The notes below the pieces were generated by a model. It was not told the origin of the DNA, did not search any database, and saw only the letters and a program-made list of their open reading frames with translations. Shown in pieces: positions 31,595-40,394 of a stretch of 64,000 nucleotides of DNA. This DNA comes from Methylophilus sp. 5 (GTDB lineage: Bacteria; Pseudomonadota; Gammaproteobacteria; Burkholderiales; Methylophilaceae). The stretch spans positions 1,364,001 to 1,428,000 of the forward strand of contig NZ_KI911560.1 in the NCBI RefSeq assembly GCF_000515275.1. Reading direction: 5' to 3'. The translations under genes were made by a program, and so were the position numbers. Positions within the stretch are counted from its first letter, which is position 1. Each line of letters starts with the position of its first letter.

Positions 31595-31770
31595 CGATTT
31601 TAAATGATGGAAATTGAAGGCCAAGTGACAATCTACGTTACGGGCTTACATATAGGATGCTTATCCCAAGGGTGGGCTCGTCATCTTAGCCTTCGATTGA
31701 GATGCCTCTCAATCATCCTAAATCAGGATAGGGGGATAATACAAGGGTGGGCATTTATGCCCACGCGGGT
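31560..31770 (-). ncRNA. Candidate structured leader / bridge RNA of the IS110 element
   Basis: The stretch 5' of the transposase has no ORF but three compact hairpins: GATTGAGA-tgcc-TCTCAATC (31695-31714), ATCCT-aaatc-AGGAT nearby, and the perfect GTGGGCAT-TTATGCCCAC at about 31748-31765. IS110-group elements encode their bridge RNA in this position. Assignment is by position and structure only; the hairpin near 31750 could also be a dispersed intergenic repeat. Confidence 0.25.
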
Positions 31771-31787
31771 TTTGTGGTTGTTTGTTA

Positions 31788-32352
31788 GGTTTCTTTTCGC
31801 CTTTTCAGCGAGTTACTTTTCTTTGCTTGCACAAAGAACAAGTAACCAAAAGAAAGTGCACCCCAGCTTCCGCTTGATTCCTGCGTTGCTCGTCAAAGTG
31901 GGCGTCCATCGAAACTCGCCCTGACAAGCCACACAAAACGTGGCTTGTTGCGGAGCTCAAACAGACGATGGCCGAAATCTCCCACTTCGCCTGCGCTACT
32001 CGGCGCGTCAGATGGGGACCCCGAACACCATGCGACTGCCACCGTAAGCGAATTAAAGAAAAAAGAATCTGGTTTTTGAACCGTCCAAACCTTGACGATG
32101 TTACTTAGGTGAGAGAAGTCCCATTCCATCACGCTGAGTAGCGGAGACAAAATAAGAGTAGAGGGAGCGACTGTTTGAGCTCCGCAGCAGCTTGCGGTGT
32201 GTGCAAGCTGCTAGGGCGAGTTTCGTGACCGGCTTATTTTGTTGAGCAACGCAAGGGAGCCGCAGGCCGTGATGGCTGGGTGTCGTCCTCTTTGGTTACT
32301 TTCTGGGGGACAAGCACCAGAAAGTGACTCGCCGAGAGGCGAAAGAGGTTTA
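31788..32352. repeat. Large fold-back element with symmetric four-way junction
   Basis: About 565 bases that fold back on themselves along almost their whole length, with no credible ORF. The outermost arms pair over about 30 bases (CTTTTCGCC...AGCGAGTTACTTT against its partner near 32317-32351), and each contains its own hairpin (31812-31846; 32295-32328). Next, TCCTGCGTTGCTC pairs with GAGCAACGCAAGGGA. CGAAACTCGCCCT (31910-31922) pairs perfectly with 32213-32225. TGCGGAGCTCAAACAG (31949-31964) pairs perfectly with 32171-32186. Between these two stems each arm holds a separate perfect hairpin of different sequence (31924-31948, 9 bp; 32186-32212, 10 bp), giving a four-way junction. CGCTACTCGGCG (31994-32005) pairs with 32132-32143. 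Similar sequences are scattered in other beta-proteobacteria from memory; I know no established function. Confidence 0.8.
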
Positions 32353-32385
32353 TCGAATGAACAACAGAATTTGAGATTCAGTAGA

Positions 32386-32814
32386 TCAGGACTTTAACGA
32401 ACATTCCACACGTTCAATCACTACCTTTTGCAATTGATCTCTCAAAGTCTTGCTCAATGGCTGCACCTCGGAATCCCTCACTACTTCTCCCCAGTGACTA
32501 TTCGGAAAGTGTTTATCACCCTCGAATCTCGGCAACACATGCCAATGCATATGTGGCGTTTTATTACCCAAACTCGCCAGGTTGATTTTGTCCGGTTGAA
32601 TCACCTCACGCACTGCACTCTCAACTGCAAACACCACTTTCATGGTGCGGGCGCGGTCAGCAGGAGGCAGGTCGGTCATTTCTTTAATATGTGCCAGTAG
32701 TTCTACACGACAATAAGCTGGGTAATCTGCGTCGTGCAGTAACACTACACGGCAAAAATCATCTTGCCACAGCAGGTCTTGTGACGTGGCAACACAGAGT
32801 GGGCAGTCACGCAT
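32386..32814 (-). CDS. HIT family hydrolase
   Basis: A 142-residue histidine-triad protein. The catalytic HxHxH lies in HMHWHVLP (H88, H90, H92), with KINLASLGNKTPH before it and an N-terminal CPLC pair (C4, C7) that may bind zinc. HIT proteins hydrolyse or transfer nucleotides from nucleotide phosphoramidates and dinucleoside polyphosphates; the substrate is not predictable here. Its ATG starts directly after the nadA stop codon, so both are one transcript. Confidence 0.9.
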   Translation of the reverse strand: MRDCPLCVATSQDLLWQDDFCRVVLLHDADYPAYCRVELLAHIKEMTDLPPADRARTMKVVFAVESAVREVIQPDKINLASLGNKTPHMHWHVLPRFEGDKHFPNSHWGEVVRDSEVQPLSKTLRDQLQKVVIERVECSLKS

Positions 32815-33912
32815 TTATGAGACGGCCAACATTCTGTCTAAGGTCAATTTGGCCAGTTTAGCTTCGTGTTCTGGCACTTTAATCTGGTTAACCACGTTGC
32901 CTTCGGCCAGGTTTTCTAGGCACCAGGCCAGGTGTTGCGGGTCTATGCGTGCCATGGTTGAGCACTCACACACCACATGGCTCATAAACTGCACCAGTTT
33001 GTTTTGCGGCTTCATTTCTTCGGCCAGGCGGGTGACTAAATTCAGCTCAGTGCCGACAAGCCACTTGGTGCCTGGTTCGGCTTCACTCACGGTGCGCAAA
33101 ATATATTCGGTAGAGCCAACATAGTCTGAGTTAATGCATACCTCAAACGCTGTCTCAGGGTGTGAGATCACTTTGCCATCCGGGTGTTGGGCGCGGAACT
33201 GGTCGATGTTTTGTTTACGGAACATCTGGTGTACCGAGCAATGACCTTTCCATAACAGGATTTTGGCATCTTTAATTTGTTGCTCGGTGAGGCCGCCCAT
33301 CGGCAGGTCCGGGTCCCACACTGGCATTTGTTCCAATGGAATGCCCATTTTATGGCCGCTCCAGCGACCCAGGTGCTGGTCTGGGAAGAATAGGATTTTT
33401 TCGCGTTGGCTAAAGCCCCATTCGAGGATTTTTGGGGCATTGGTGCTGGTGCAGACGATGCCGCCGTGTTCGCCACAAAAGGCTTTTAAATCGGCTGCCG
33501 AGTTGATGTAAGTCACCGGGGTGATGGTTTCATCAAAGTTGAGTACTTTATTCAGCTCGCGGTAACTGCGCTCTACTTTTGCGAGGTTAGCCATGTCTGC
33601 CATGGAGCAACCGGCAGCCAGGTCTGGCAATACCACCGTCTGCTCGGGGCGGCTCAGAATATCAGCCACTTCAGCCATGAAGTGCACGCCGAGAAAAACG
33701 ATGAATTCAGCGTCCAGGCTGTCGCAATATTTAGACAGTTTGAGTGAGTCACCTGAGTAGTCAGCATGGCGATAGACGCTTTCATGCTGGTAGTGGTGGC
33801 CTAGGATCACCAGTCGTTTGCCCAGCTTTTCGCGGGCTGCCAAAATACGCGCCTGACAATCATCGTCTTTGGCCGCTTGGAATTTATCAAATTGGATGGT
33901 GGCTGTTTGCAT
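32815..33912 (-). CDS. nadA: Quinolinate synthase NadA
   Basis: Condenses iminoaspartate with dihydroxyacetone phosphate to quinolinate in de novo NAD synthesis, using a [4Fe-4S] cluster. The 365-residue protein shows VILGHHYQHESV, YSGDSLKLSKYC, the cluster cysteines in DLAAGCSMADM, GIVCTSTNAPK and VVCECSTMARI, plus FFPDQHLGRW and KGHCSVHQMF. nadB and nadC are not in the window. The HIT gene follows without a gap. Confidence 0.97.
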   Translation of the reverse strand: MQTATIQFDKFQAAKDDDCQARILAAREKLGKRLVILGHHYQHESVYRHADYSGDSLKLSKYCDSLDAEFIVFLGVHFMAEVADILSRPEQTVVLPDLAAGCSMADMANLAKVERSYRELNKVLNFDETITPVTYINSAADLKAFCGEHGGIVCTSTNAPKILEWGFSQREKILFFPDQHLGRWSGHKMGIPLEQMPVWDPDLPMGGLTEQQIKDAKILLWKGHCSVHQMFRKQNIDQFRAQHPDGKVISHPETAFEVCINSDYVGSTEYILRTVSEAEPGTKWLVGTELNLVTRLAEEMKPQNKLVQFMSHVVCECSTMARIDPQHLAWCLENLAEGNVVNQIKVPEHEAKLAKLTLDRMLAVS

Positions 33913-34011
33913 GCTTAAAATCTACTTTAAATCGGTGAGCAGGGCTCGGCCCGATAGGATAAAAACGTTATTTTACAGCTGATTAGACTGAATCCCAATC
34001 ATATTAGTGCC

Positions 34012-34467
34012 TTATAAAACCAGATTGTGTTTCTCCCCTAGGCGTTGCAAGGCATGGACATTGGTCCAGCTGAAGACTTTTTTGGCGGCCTCGCGCCAGT
34101 CTAGCCATTGGTAGCGCGTGTGTTCGTCAGGCGCCAGGGTGACGGCGAGCGTTGACGGCAGGCATAATCCAAACAGGTGCTCGGTGTTTTCGGTCACGCC
34201 GGGCGCGTAGCGGTGGCGCCAATGCGGATAAATTTCATAGACATTGCTTGCCTGCCAATCCTGAAAGTCATAGGCCAGTGCATCCAGCCCGGTTTCTTCT
34301 TTGACTTCGCGGATAGCCGCCTGATAGGGGGCTTCGCCTGTTTCTAAACTGCCAGTGACCGACTGCCAGAACCCGGCTTTGTCCGCGCGCTCCAGTAATA
34401 ACACTTGTAAATCAGGCGTGTGAATCAAAATAAGGGCAGAAATCGGAGTTTTGTGATGTTGTGTCAT
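34012..34467 (-). CDS. nudB: Dihydroneopterin triphosphate diphosphatase (Nudix)
   Basis: Nudix hydrolase that removes pyrophosphate from dihydroneopterin triphosphate in folate synthesis. From ATG 34467 it has 151 residues; the frame extends to 34524, but the start MTQHHKTPISALILIHTPD fits NudB. The Nudix box is intact (GSLETGEAPYQAAIREVKEETG), and NudB-specific features follow: WQSVTGSLE before it and HRYAPGVTENTEH after it. It lies 99 bases from nadA on the same strand, possibly with its own promoter. Confidence 0.88.
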   Translation of the reverse strand: MTQHHKTPISALILIHTPDLQVLLLERADKAGFWQSVTGSLETGEAPYQAAIREVKEETGLDALAYDFQDWQASNVYEIYPHWRHRYAPGVTENTEHLFGLCLPSTLAVTLAPDEHTRYQWLDWREAAKKVFSWTNVHALQRLGEKHNLVL

Positions 34468-34644
34468 GCAAGTATTGTCTATAAACGCCGTTATATTGTC
34501 CATGCTGGTGTGTGATGCAAGCATGGAGTGTTCATATTGAATGCGGTATATTGAGTACAGTATATTTAATACGCTGAAAGATTGCCGTAAGCAGTGCGCA
34601 CTATTATGATCAAAAAATAAAGTATCTAATATAGGGAATCATCA

Positions 34645-35994
34645 ATGTTGAGGCGGCGGCTAGGCTGGGCATGTGTCATGCTGATGGTGGGTGTGCAACC
34701 TTTATATGCCGGGGATGCCACGTCTTCCGGCGCACAATCTATTCCGTCTGTCCCTAACCAGGTTGTGTTGGATCAGTTGTCATTACGCCAGGCAGAGCAA
34801 CTATTTGCTGGAGGTAACCGTGAGCTGCTCGCGGCCAAGCGCGCAGTAGAAGGCGCAGAGGCAGATACCCTGATCGCGGGGCAACGGCCTAATCCGGTGT
34901 TGTCACTGGGATTGTCCAGTGTGAATGTCAATCGTGGCCAGGGTAATCCGAACCAGAATGGCGCCAGCGGCGTCTGGGACAAAACCTATAACTCCGCATT
35001 GCAGGTCAGCCAGTTGGTCGAGCGCGGTAATAAGCGTGAGTTGCGGACTGCGGTGGCCGAAAGTGCGGTTAAAGCGTATGGCTTTGATTTAAAAGAAACC
35101 TATCGCCAGCAGGCGCTGGCCATGGCCACTGCTTATTATGACCTCAAGCTAGCCCAAGAAACCCTGTTGATTCAGCAAGCCAACGTTGGCTCTTATGACA
35201 AAACCTTGCAAGCGGCGCAGTTACGGCTCAAAGCCGGAGATGTCGCGTCGGCAGACGTGGCGCGTATCCGGGTGGATGCTTTGCGCGCCAGCAATGATTT
35301 GCGGCAGGCCGAGGCCGACTTGCAAAAAGCCCAAGCCATGCTGGCTTATTTGCTGGGTAAAGACCAGGATGCGGCCAAGCTCTACGTGTCTGACCCCTGG
35401 CCTAGCCTGGCTGCGGAACAACTGACGGGGGCAGAAAATAGCTGGTTGCCGCAACGATCAGATGTACAGGCCGCCGATGCACGCATGGAGCAGGCGCAGC
35501 AGGCCAGAAAACTGGCCGAATCGCTCAAAACCCGTGACCTGACCTGGTCACTGGCTTATCAACACTTTCCGGGGCAAGAGCCCGGTTCTGCGCCGGACAC
35601 GCTGGGCGGATCGATCAGTATTCCGCTGTTTACCAATTATCAGTATGAAGGCGAGGCGGCCCGCGCCGAGGTTGGCTATACCAGTGCCATGGAGGCCAAA
35701 GAGCAAGTAAGGGCTGCTGCGGTGGCCGAAATGCGCCGGGCCAAGGCTGATTTGCAAGCCGCGGTAGATAAAAACCGTCGTTTTGACCAAAGTATTCTGA
35801 GTGAAGCACAAAAAGCGGCAGATGCTGCCGAATTTGCTTATCAACACGGTGCCATGAGTGTGATGGACCTATTGGATGCCAGACGTATTTTGCGTGTGTT
35901 GCAACTGGAGTCCGCCAGCGTCAAAGCGGATTATGCCAAATCGCTTTCTGCCTGGCTGGCGGCAACTCGCCAGGCTTTTACCAATCAAGACTAA
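34645..35994 (+). CDS. TolC/CzcC-family outer membrane channel of an RND pump
   Basis: A 449-residue outer-membrane efflux protein with a signal peptide (cleavage likely near residue 23, LYAGDA). Two OEP repeats follow: LSLRQAEQLF about residue 45, RPNPVLSLGLSSVNVN about 85, SIPLFTNYQYEGEAARAEV about 330, and AEFAYQHGAMSVMDLLDARR about 400. The last block is typical of CzcC-like channels. AGGGAA precedes the ATG. The adaptor follows after 6 bases and the permease after that, forming a complete tripartite system. No lipobox is seen. Confidence 0.88.
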   Translation: MLRRRLGWACVMLMVGVQPLYAGDATSSGAQSIPSVPNQVVLDQLSLRQAEQLFAGGNRELLAAKRAVEGAEADTLIAGQRPNPVLSLGLSSVNVNRGQGNPNQNGASGVWDKTYNSALQVSQLVERGNKRELRTAVAESAVKAYGFDLKETYRQQALAMATAYYDLKLAQETLLIQQANVGSYDKTLQAAQLRLKAGDVASADVARIRVDALRASNDLRQAEADLQKAQAMLAYLLGKDQDAAKLYVSDPWPSLAAEQLTGAENSWLPQRSDVQAADARMEQAQQARKLAESLKTRDLTWSLAYQHFPGQEPGSAPDTLGGSISIPLFTNYQYEGEAARAEVGYTSAMEAKEQVRAAAVAEMRRAKADLQAAVDKNRRFDQSILSEAQKAADAAEFAYQHGAMSVMDLLDARRILRVLQLESASVKADYAKSLSAWLAATRQAFTNQD

Positions 35995-36000
35995 CCCCCT

Positions 36001-37155
36001 ATGATCACGCCTACATTCAACCCACCCCTTGTGCGCAGCAAACCTACCCACAGCCAGCTTTTGATGGCGATGCTGGCTGGGCTGATGGTTTTTAACCTGG
36101 CGTGTGCAGCAGATAAAAATGCTGCCAGCGCGCGTGATGCTAACGAAATTGTGCTGACGGCAGGTTCGCCTCAATTAAACAGTTTGAAGGTTGAGCCTGT
36201 GAGTGAGATTCCGGTGCCGGTGACCGAGCCTTTGAATGGCAAGATTGTGTTTGATGAAAACCGGACGGCGCGCATTTTTTCACCCGTGGCCGGGCGGGCA
36301 TTAAGCATTAAGGCGCAAGTTGGCGATGTGGTCAAAGCTGGCCAAACTTTGCTGGTGATGGACTCACCTGACGTGGGCGGCGCGGTGGCTGATGTGCGCA
36401 AGGCGCAAGCAGATGTGCAGCTCAAGCAGCAAGCACTGGCGCGTAGCCGCATGCTGGTAGAGGCGGGCGTACTGGCGAAAAAGGAGGTCGAGGTGGCGCA
36501 AGCTGACTGGGCCACTTCACGTGCGGAGTCAGAGCGGGCCAGCGCCAGGATAAAAAACCTCGGGGTTTCCACGGCGGCCAATGATAATTATGCACTGCGC
36601 TCACCGATTGCCGGCGTGGTGGTAGACCGAAAAATCAATCCTGGCAGCGAAGTCAGGCCCGATGCTGCCGACGCCTTGTTTATTGTCACTGACCCTAACG
36701 CTCTGTGGGCTAGTATTGACTTGCCCGAACGCGATTTAAGCCGGATTTCGCAAGGACAAAAACTCAGCATACAAGTGGATACTTACCCGGATGACGTATT
36801 TAGTGGGGAAGTTAAAACCATAGGCATTATGATAGACCCGACCACACGCCGGATTCCGGTGCGTTGTGTGGTTGAGAGCAACGGCAAGCTCAAGCCTGAA
36901 ATGTATGCACGCATTACGCCGCTGGATAACAGCCAGCATCGGGTGATTCGTTTGCCCAATAGCGCGCTCATCACCGAGGGTTTATATAGCTACGTGTTTG
37001 TGGAAGAGCGCCCCTTGCACTTTAAAAAGCGCAAAGTCACGCTGGACTTGCAGCGCCGCGAATACGCGACGGTTAAAGAGGGTTTAAAGCCGGGTGAGCG
37101 CGTGGTGGTTGGCGGTGCTATTTTGTTGAACTCTGATTTGTCGGTGAGTAAATAA
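36001..37155 (+). CDS. CzcB/CusB-like RND periplasmic adaptor
   Basis: A 384-residue membrane fusion protein. A hydrophobic signal segment lies at about residues 20-35 (MAMLAGLMVFNLACA; ATG 36064 or 36070 could also be the start). Then come LNGKIVFDENRTARIFSPVAG, a coiled-coil hairpin (about 115-185), the second lipoyl half YALRSPIAGVVVDRKINPGSEV, the barrel domain and the C-terminal GLKPGERVVVGGAILL block. Layout and motifs match the HlyD-like adaptors of heavy-metal RND systems, but no His-rich or Met-rich metal-binding extension is visible. Confidence 0.87.
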   Translation: MITPTFNPPLVRSKPTHSQLLMAMLAGLMVFNLACAADKNAASARDANEIVLTAGSPQLNSLKVEPVSEIPVPVTEPLNGKIVFDENRTARIFSPVAGRALSIKAQVGDVVKAGQTLLVMDSPDVGGAVADVRKAQADVQLKQQALARSRMLVEAGVLAKKEVEVAQADWATSRAESERASARIKNLGVSTAANDNYALRSPIAGVVVDRKINPGSEVRPDAADALFIVTDPNALWASIDLPERDLSRISQGQKLSIQVDTYPDDVFSGEVKTIGIMIDPTTRRIPVRCVVESNGKLKPEMYARITPLDNSQHRVIRLPNSALITEGLYSYVFVEERPLHFKKRKVTLDLQRREYATVKEGLKPGERVVVGGAILLNSDLSVSK

Positions 37156-37158
37156 AGC

Positions 37159-40100
37159 ATGCTAAAAGGCTTAATCACATTCTCGCTGCAGCAACGCGTC
37201 TTTTTGCTCATAGGCGCGGTCGTGCTGACCATTTTTGGCTGGGTGGCGGTGCAGAACCTGCCGATTGAAGCGTTCCCGGATGTGGAGGATGTGCATGTCA
37301 TTATCGTGACACAGTCGCCTGGCATGGCGCCAGAAGAAGTAGAGCGGGTGGTGTCGTTACCGATAGAGCATGGCATGAGTGGTGTGCCGGGATTGGCGCA
37401 AATCCGTTCGGTCTCTATCACCGGCTTATCGGTGGTGACATTGACGTTTGCCGAGCGCACCGAGGATTATTTTGCCAGACAACAGGTGCTGGAGCGCTTG
37501 CAGGGCGTGAGCCTGCCCACAGGTTTGCAGCCAACACTGGCGCCGCTGACAACGGCGGTGGGCGAAGTTTACCGCTACTTGGTCGAGGCGCCTAAAGACA
37601 TGCCGCAACGCGAGGTACGCGCGATTCAGGATTGGAAAATTATTCCGCAGTTGCGCATGGTGCCCGGCGTGGCAGATATCACCAGTTTTGGCGGTACGGT
37701 CAAAGAGTATCAAATCAAGCTCGATCCTTATCGCCTGAGAAAGTTTGGCGTGAGCATAGACCAGGTGAATCAAGCGGTGGGCAACAATAGCAGCAATGTC
37801 GGTGGTGGCTTGATGCACCGTGGGGACGAGTCACTGGTGGTACGCGGCATTGGGCTGTTTCATAGCCTGGATGATATTGCGCAGTCAGTGGTGGATACGC
37901 GCGATGGCAAGCCCATTCTGGTCAGTGATCTCGGCCAGGTGGTGATTGGTGACAGGCCGCGCTCGGGCATTGTGTCGTTTAATCAGCAAGATGACATTAT
38001 TGAAGGCATTGTGTTAATGACCAAGGGCCAAAATGCTGCCAAGGTGATTGAGGCGTTGCGTGACAAGGTCGAGGTGGTGAATCAGTCACTGCCAGCCGGG
38101 GTGAAAGTGGTGCCGTTTTATGACCGGACGGGTTTGGTGCATCACACCGTGCGTACGGTGTCAGAAAACCTGATTGTGGGCGCCTTGCTGGTAGTCACCA
38201 TTTTGGTGGTGTTTTTGCGAAACTGGCGTGCAGCCTTAATCGTGGCGTCGGTGATTCCGTTGTCCTTGCTGTTTGCGTTTATTGTGATGGACCTGCGCGG
38301 CGTCTCCGCCAACCTGATTTCACTGGGCGCGGTCGACTTTGGCATTATCATCGACAGTGCAGTGGTGTTGGTCGAGGCGCTCATGGTGCGCCTGGCAATG
38401 GCTGATGCGAGTAACCCAACCCATAGTGGTCTTGCCTGGCGCATGCAAACCTTGAAGAGTACGGCGATTGATATGGGGCATCCCATTTTGTTTTCAAAAG
38501 CCATCATCATCACCGCGTTTCTGCCTATTTTTACCTTTCAGCGGGTGGAAGGTAAAATTTTTTCACCGATGGCGTTTACGCTCAGTTTCGCTTTGCTCGG
38601 CGCCATTATCCTCACCTTAACCCTGGTGCCAGCTTTGTTGTCATACACCATGACACGTGAAGACATGGCAGAAAAACACAGTGGCTGGATGCACCGCCTG
38701 CAAGAAGGCTATCGCAATATTTTGCTCAAAGGCAGTCAGTCGCGGGCAATGGTTGTGATTGTATCGGTGGCCATATTAGTCGTGTCTGTGGTCTCTGCGC
38801 CTATGTTGGGGTCTGAGTTCCTGCCCAAGCTGGATGAAGGCAATATCTGGCTTACCGTCGATTTACCGCCGTCGGCCAGTTTAGAGAAAACCAAAGACGT
38901 TGAGCGCGAGATCAGAAAAATCCTTAATAGCTACCAAGAGGTGCGGTTAGTTGTTGCTCATGTCGGGCGGCCAGATGATGGCACTGACCCAAAAGGGCCG
39001 TATCACATGGAGATTTTGGCCGACCTCAAGCCGCATAGCGAATGGAAGTTTGCCGACAAAGAGGTATTAATCAAAGACATGTCGCGCCGCATACACGAGA
39101 TCCCGGGTGTGCCAACCAACTTTTCACAAGTGATTCAGGACAGTGTTGAAGAGGCGCTGTCCGGTGTGAAAGGCGAAATTGCAGTCAAGATTTTTGGCCC
39201 GGATTTAGCTATTCTTGAGCAAAAAGCGGCCGAGGTGGTCGATAGTATGAACGGCGTGCAAGGCGCGACCGATGTTGCCGCCGTGCGTATTTCTGGTAAC
39301 TCCGAGCTCGACATCACCCTCAATCGCAACCAGCTGTCGCGTTATGGTTTGATGGTGAGTGATGTTAATAATACGGTGCAAACTGCCTTGGCGGGTAATG
39401 CGGCGAATACCTTTTACGATGGTGACCGGCATTTTGACGTGACTTTGCGCCTGGATAGGCCATTCAGAGACTCTGTGGATGATATTGATGAGTTGCCGAT
39501 TGCCTTGCCTAATGGTGGTGGCAGTATTCCGTTAAGCGAAGTGGCGGAGGTGACGATCAAGCAAGGCGCTTCGCGCGTCAGCCGCGAGGCGGGCGCACGT
39601 ATTGTGTCGATTAAAGCTAATATTACTGACCGCGACCAGGGTAGTTTTGTCAAAGAGGCCATGCAAAAAGTGAAGGCCGAGGTCAAGTTGCCGCCGGGCT
39701 ATACCATGACCTGGGGCGGCCAGTTTGAAAATCAGCAACGCGCGATGAAACGCCTGATGGTGATTGTGCCACTATCGGTATTGCTGATTTTTGTGCTGCT
39801 GTTTTGGGCGTTTAAGTCAGTGAAAAATGCGTTGCTGGTATTGCTGATGATTCCGTTTACGCTGGTGGGCGGGCTGGCGGGGTTGGCTGTCTCTGGTTTG
39901 CATTTGTCAGTGTCTGCTGCGGTGGGGTTTATTGCATTGGCGGGTATCTCGGTGCAAAACGGCGTGATTATGGTTGAGCAGATCAAGAACCTGATGCGTG
40001 AAGGCAGGAGTGTGACTGAGTCTGTGATTGACGGGGCCGTGGCCAGGTTGCGCCCCATTTTAATGACCGCGCTGATGGCAGGTTTGGGGTTAATGCCAGC

Positions 40101-40248
40101 AGCACTCTCACATGGCATTGGCTCAGAAACGCAGCGACCGTTTGCCGTGGTGATTGTGGGTGGCTTGATTACGGCCACCTTGTTCACGCTATTGTTACTC
40201 CCCTTGTTGTTCCCGCTGTTCTCTGACGTGCGTCGCCGTAAGTCGTGA
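37159..40248 (+). CDS. CzcA-like RND efflux permease
   Basis: A 1029-residue inner-membrane permease of the CzcA/CusA branch (QQRVFLLIGAVVLTIFGWVA, LPIEAFPDVEDV, SPGMAPEEVERVVSLPIE). Twelve membrane segments and two periplasmic loops are visible. The helix-4 proton-relay motif reads DFGIIIDSAVVLVEA, whereas canonical heavy-metal members read DFG...DGA...VEN. The acidic residues are kept, but Gly and Asn are replaced by Ser and Ala. Substrate could be a divalent or monovalent metal or something else. Neighbouring genes give no metal sensor, and the operon starts abruptly at 34645. Confidence 0.88.
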   Translation: MLKGLITFSLQQRVFLLIGAVVLTIFGWVAVQNLPIEAFPDVEDVHVIIVTQSPGMAPEEVERVVSLPIEHGMSGVPGLAQIRSVSITGLSVVTLTFAERTEDYFARQQVLERLQGVSLPTGLQPTLAPLTTAVGEVYRYLVEAPKDMPQREVRAIQDWKIIPQLRMVPGVADITSFGGTVKEYQIKLDPYRLRKFGVSIDQVNQAVGNNSSNVGGGLMHRGDESLVVRGIGLFHSLDDIAQSVVDTRDGKPILVSDLGQVVIGDRPRSGIVSFNQQDDIIEGIVLMTKGQNAAKVIEALRDKVEVVNQSLPAGVKVVPFYDRTGLVHHTVRTVSENLIVGALLVVTILVVFLRNWRAALIVASVIPLSLLFAFIVMDLRGVSANLISLGAVDFGIIIDSAVVLVEALMVRLAMADASNPTHSGLAWRMQTLKSTAIDMGHPILFSKAIIITAFLPIFTFQRVEGKIFSPMAFTLSFALLGAIILTLTLVPALLSYTMTREDMAEKHSGWMHRLQEGYRNILLKGSQSRAMVVIVSVAILVVSVVSAPMLGSEFLPKLDEGNIWLTVDLPPSASLEKTKDVEREIRKILNSYQEVRLVVAHVGRPDDGTDPKGPYHMEILADLKPHSEWKFADKEVLIKDMSRRIHEIPGVPTNFSQVIQDSVEEALSGVKGEIAVKIFGPDLAILEQKAAEVVDSMNGVQGATDVAAVRISGNSELDITLNRNQLSRYGLMVSDVNNTVQTALAGNAANTFYDGDRHFDVTLRLDRPFRDSVDDIDELPIALPNGGGSIPLSEVAEVTIKQGASRVSREAGARIVSIKANITDRDQGSFVKEAMQKVKAEVKLPPGYTMTWGGQFENQQRAMKRLMVIVPLSVLLIFVLLFWAFKSVKNALLVLLMIPFTLVGGLAGLAVSGLHLSVSAAVGFIALAGISVQNGVIMVEQIKNLMREGRSVTESVIDGAVARLRPILMTALMAGLGLMPAALSHGIGSETQRPFAVVIVGGLITATLFTLLLLPLLFPLFSDVRRRKS

Positions 40249-40257
40249 TGCTATCGC

Positions 40258-40275
40258 TTGGTTTTAGCAAACCAA
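40258..40275. other. Inverted repeat after the czcA-like gene
   Basis: TTGGTTT-tagc-AAACCAA, a perfect 7-bp stem 10 bases after the permease stop. There is no T-run, so it may be a weak terminator or a protein-binding site upstream of the sigma-54 promoter at 40368. Confidence 0.35.
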
Positions 40276-40367
40276 AGTGGTGGTTTATTTCAGCCAGCCA
40301 TCACGGCAGCTGCATGGCTTAAAAAATTAAATATACTAATAATCAATGGCTTGTGATTTTTATCGGG

Positions 40368-40384
40368 TTGGCACGTTATATGCA
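40368..40384 (+). promoter_or_regulatory. Sigma-54 (RpoN) promoter of a small RNA
   Basis: TTGGCACGTTATATGCA matches the RpoN consensus: GG at 40370-40371 and GC at 40382-40383, exactly ten bases apart. Transcription would start near 40395. The -24 block TTGGCACGT is identical to that of the porin-glnK-amtB promoter at 55074-55090. No coding gene follows on this strand before the terminator at 40519-40546. Confidence 0.8.
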
Positions 40385-40394
40385 TTTATAGAGA

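Noticed and set aside
31604..32150. ORFs of 106 and 85 codons in the fold-back region
   Set aside because: Both lie across the palindromic arms, have no ribosome site and odd composition. The structure, not coding, explains the sequence.
34525..34644. Possible operator dyad (TATATTGAGTACAGTATA) before the CzcC-like gene
   Set aside because: The arms match only at the TATA ends and not through the middle, so the dyad is too weak to call.
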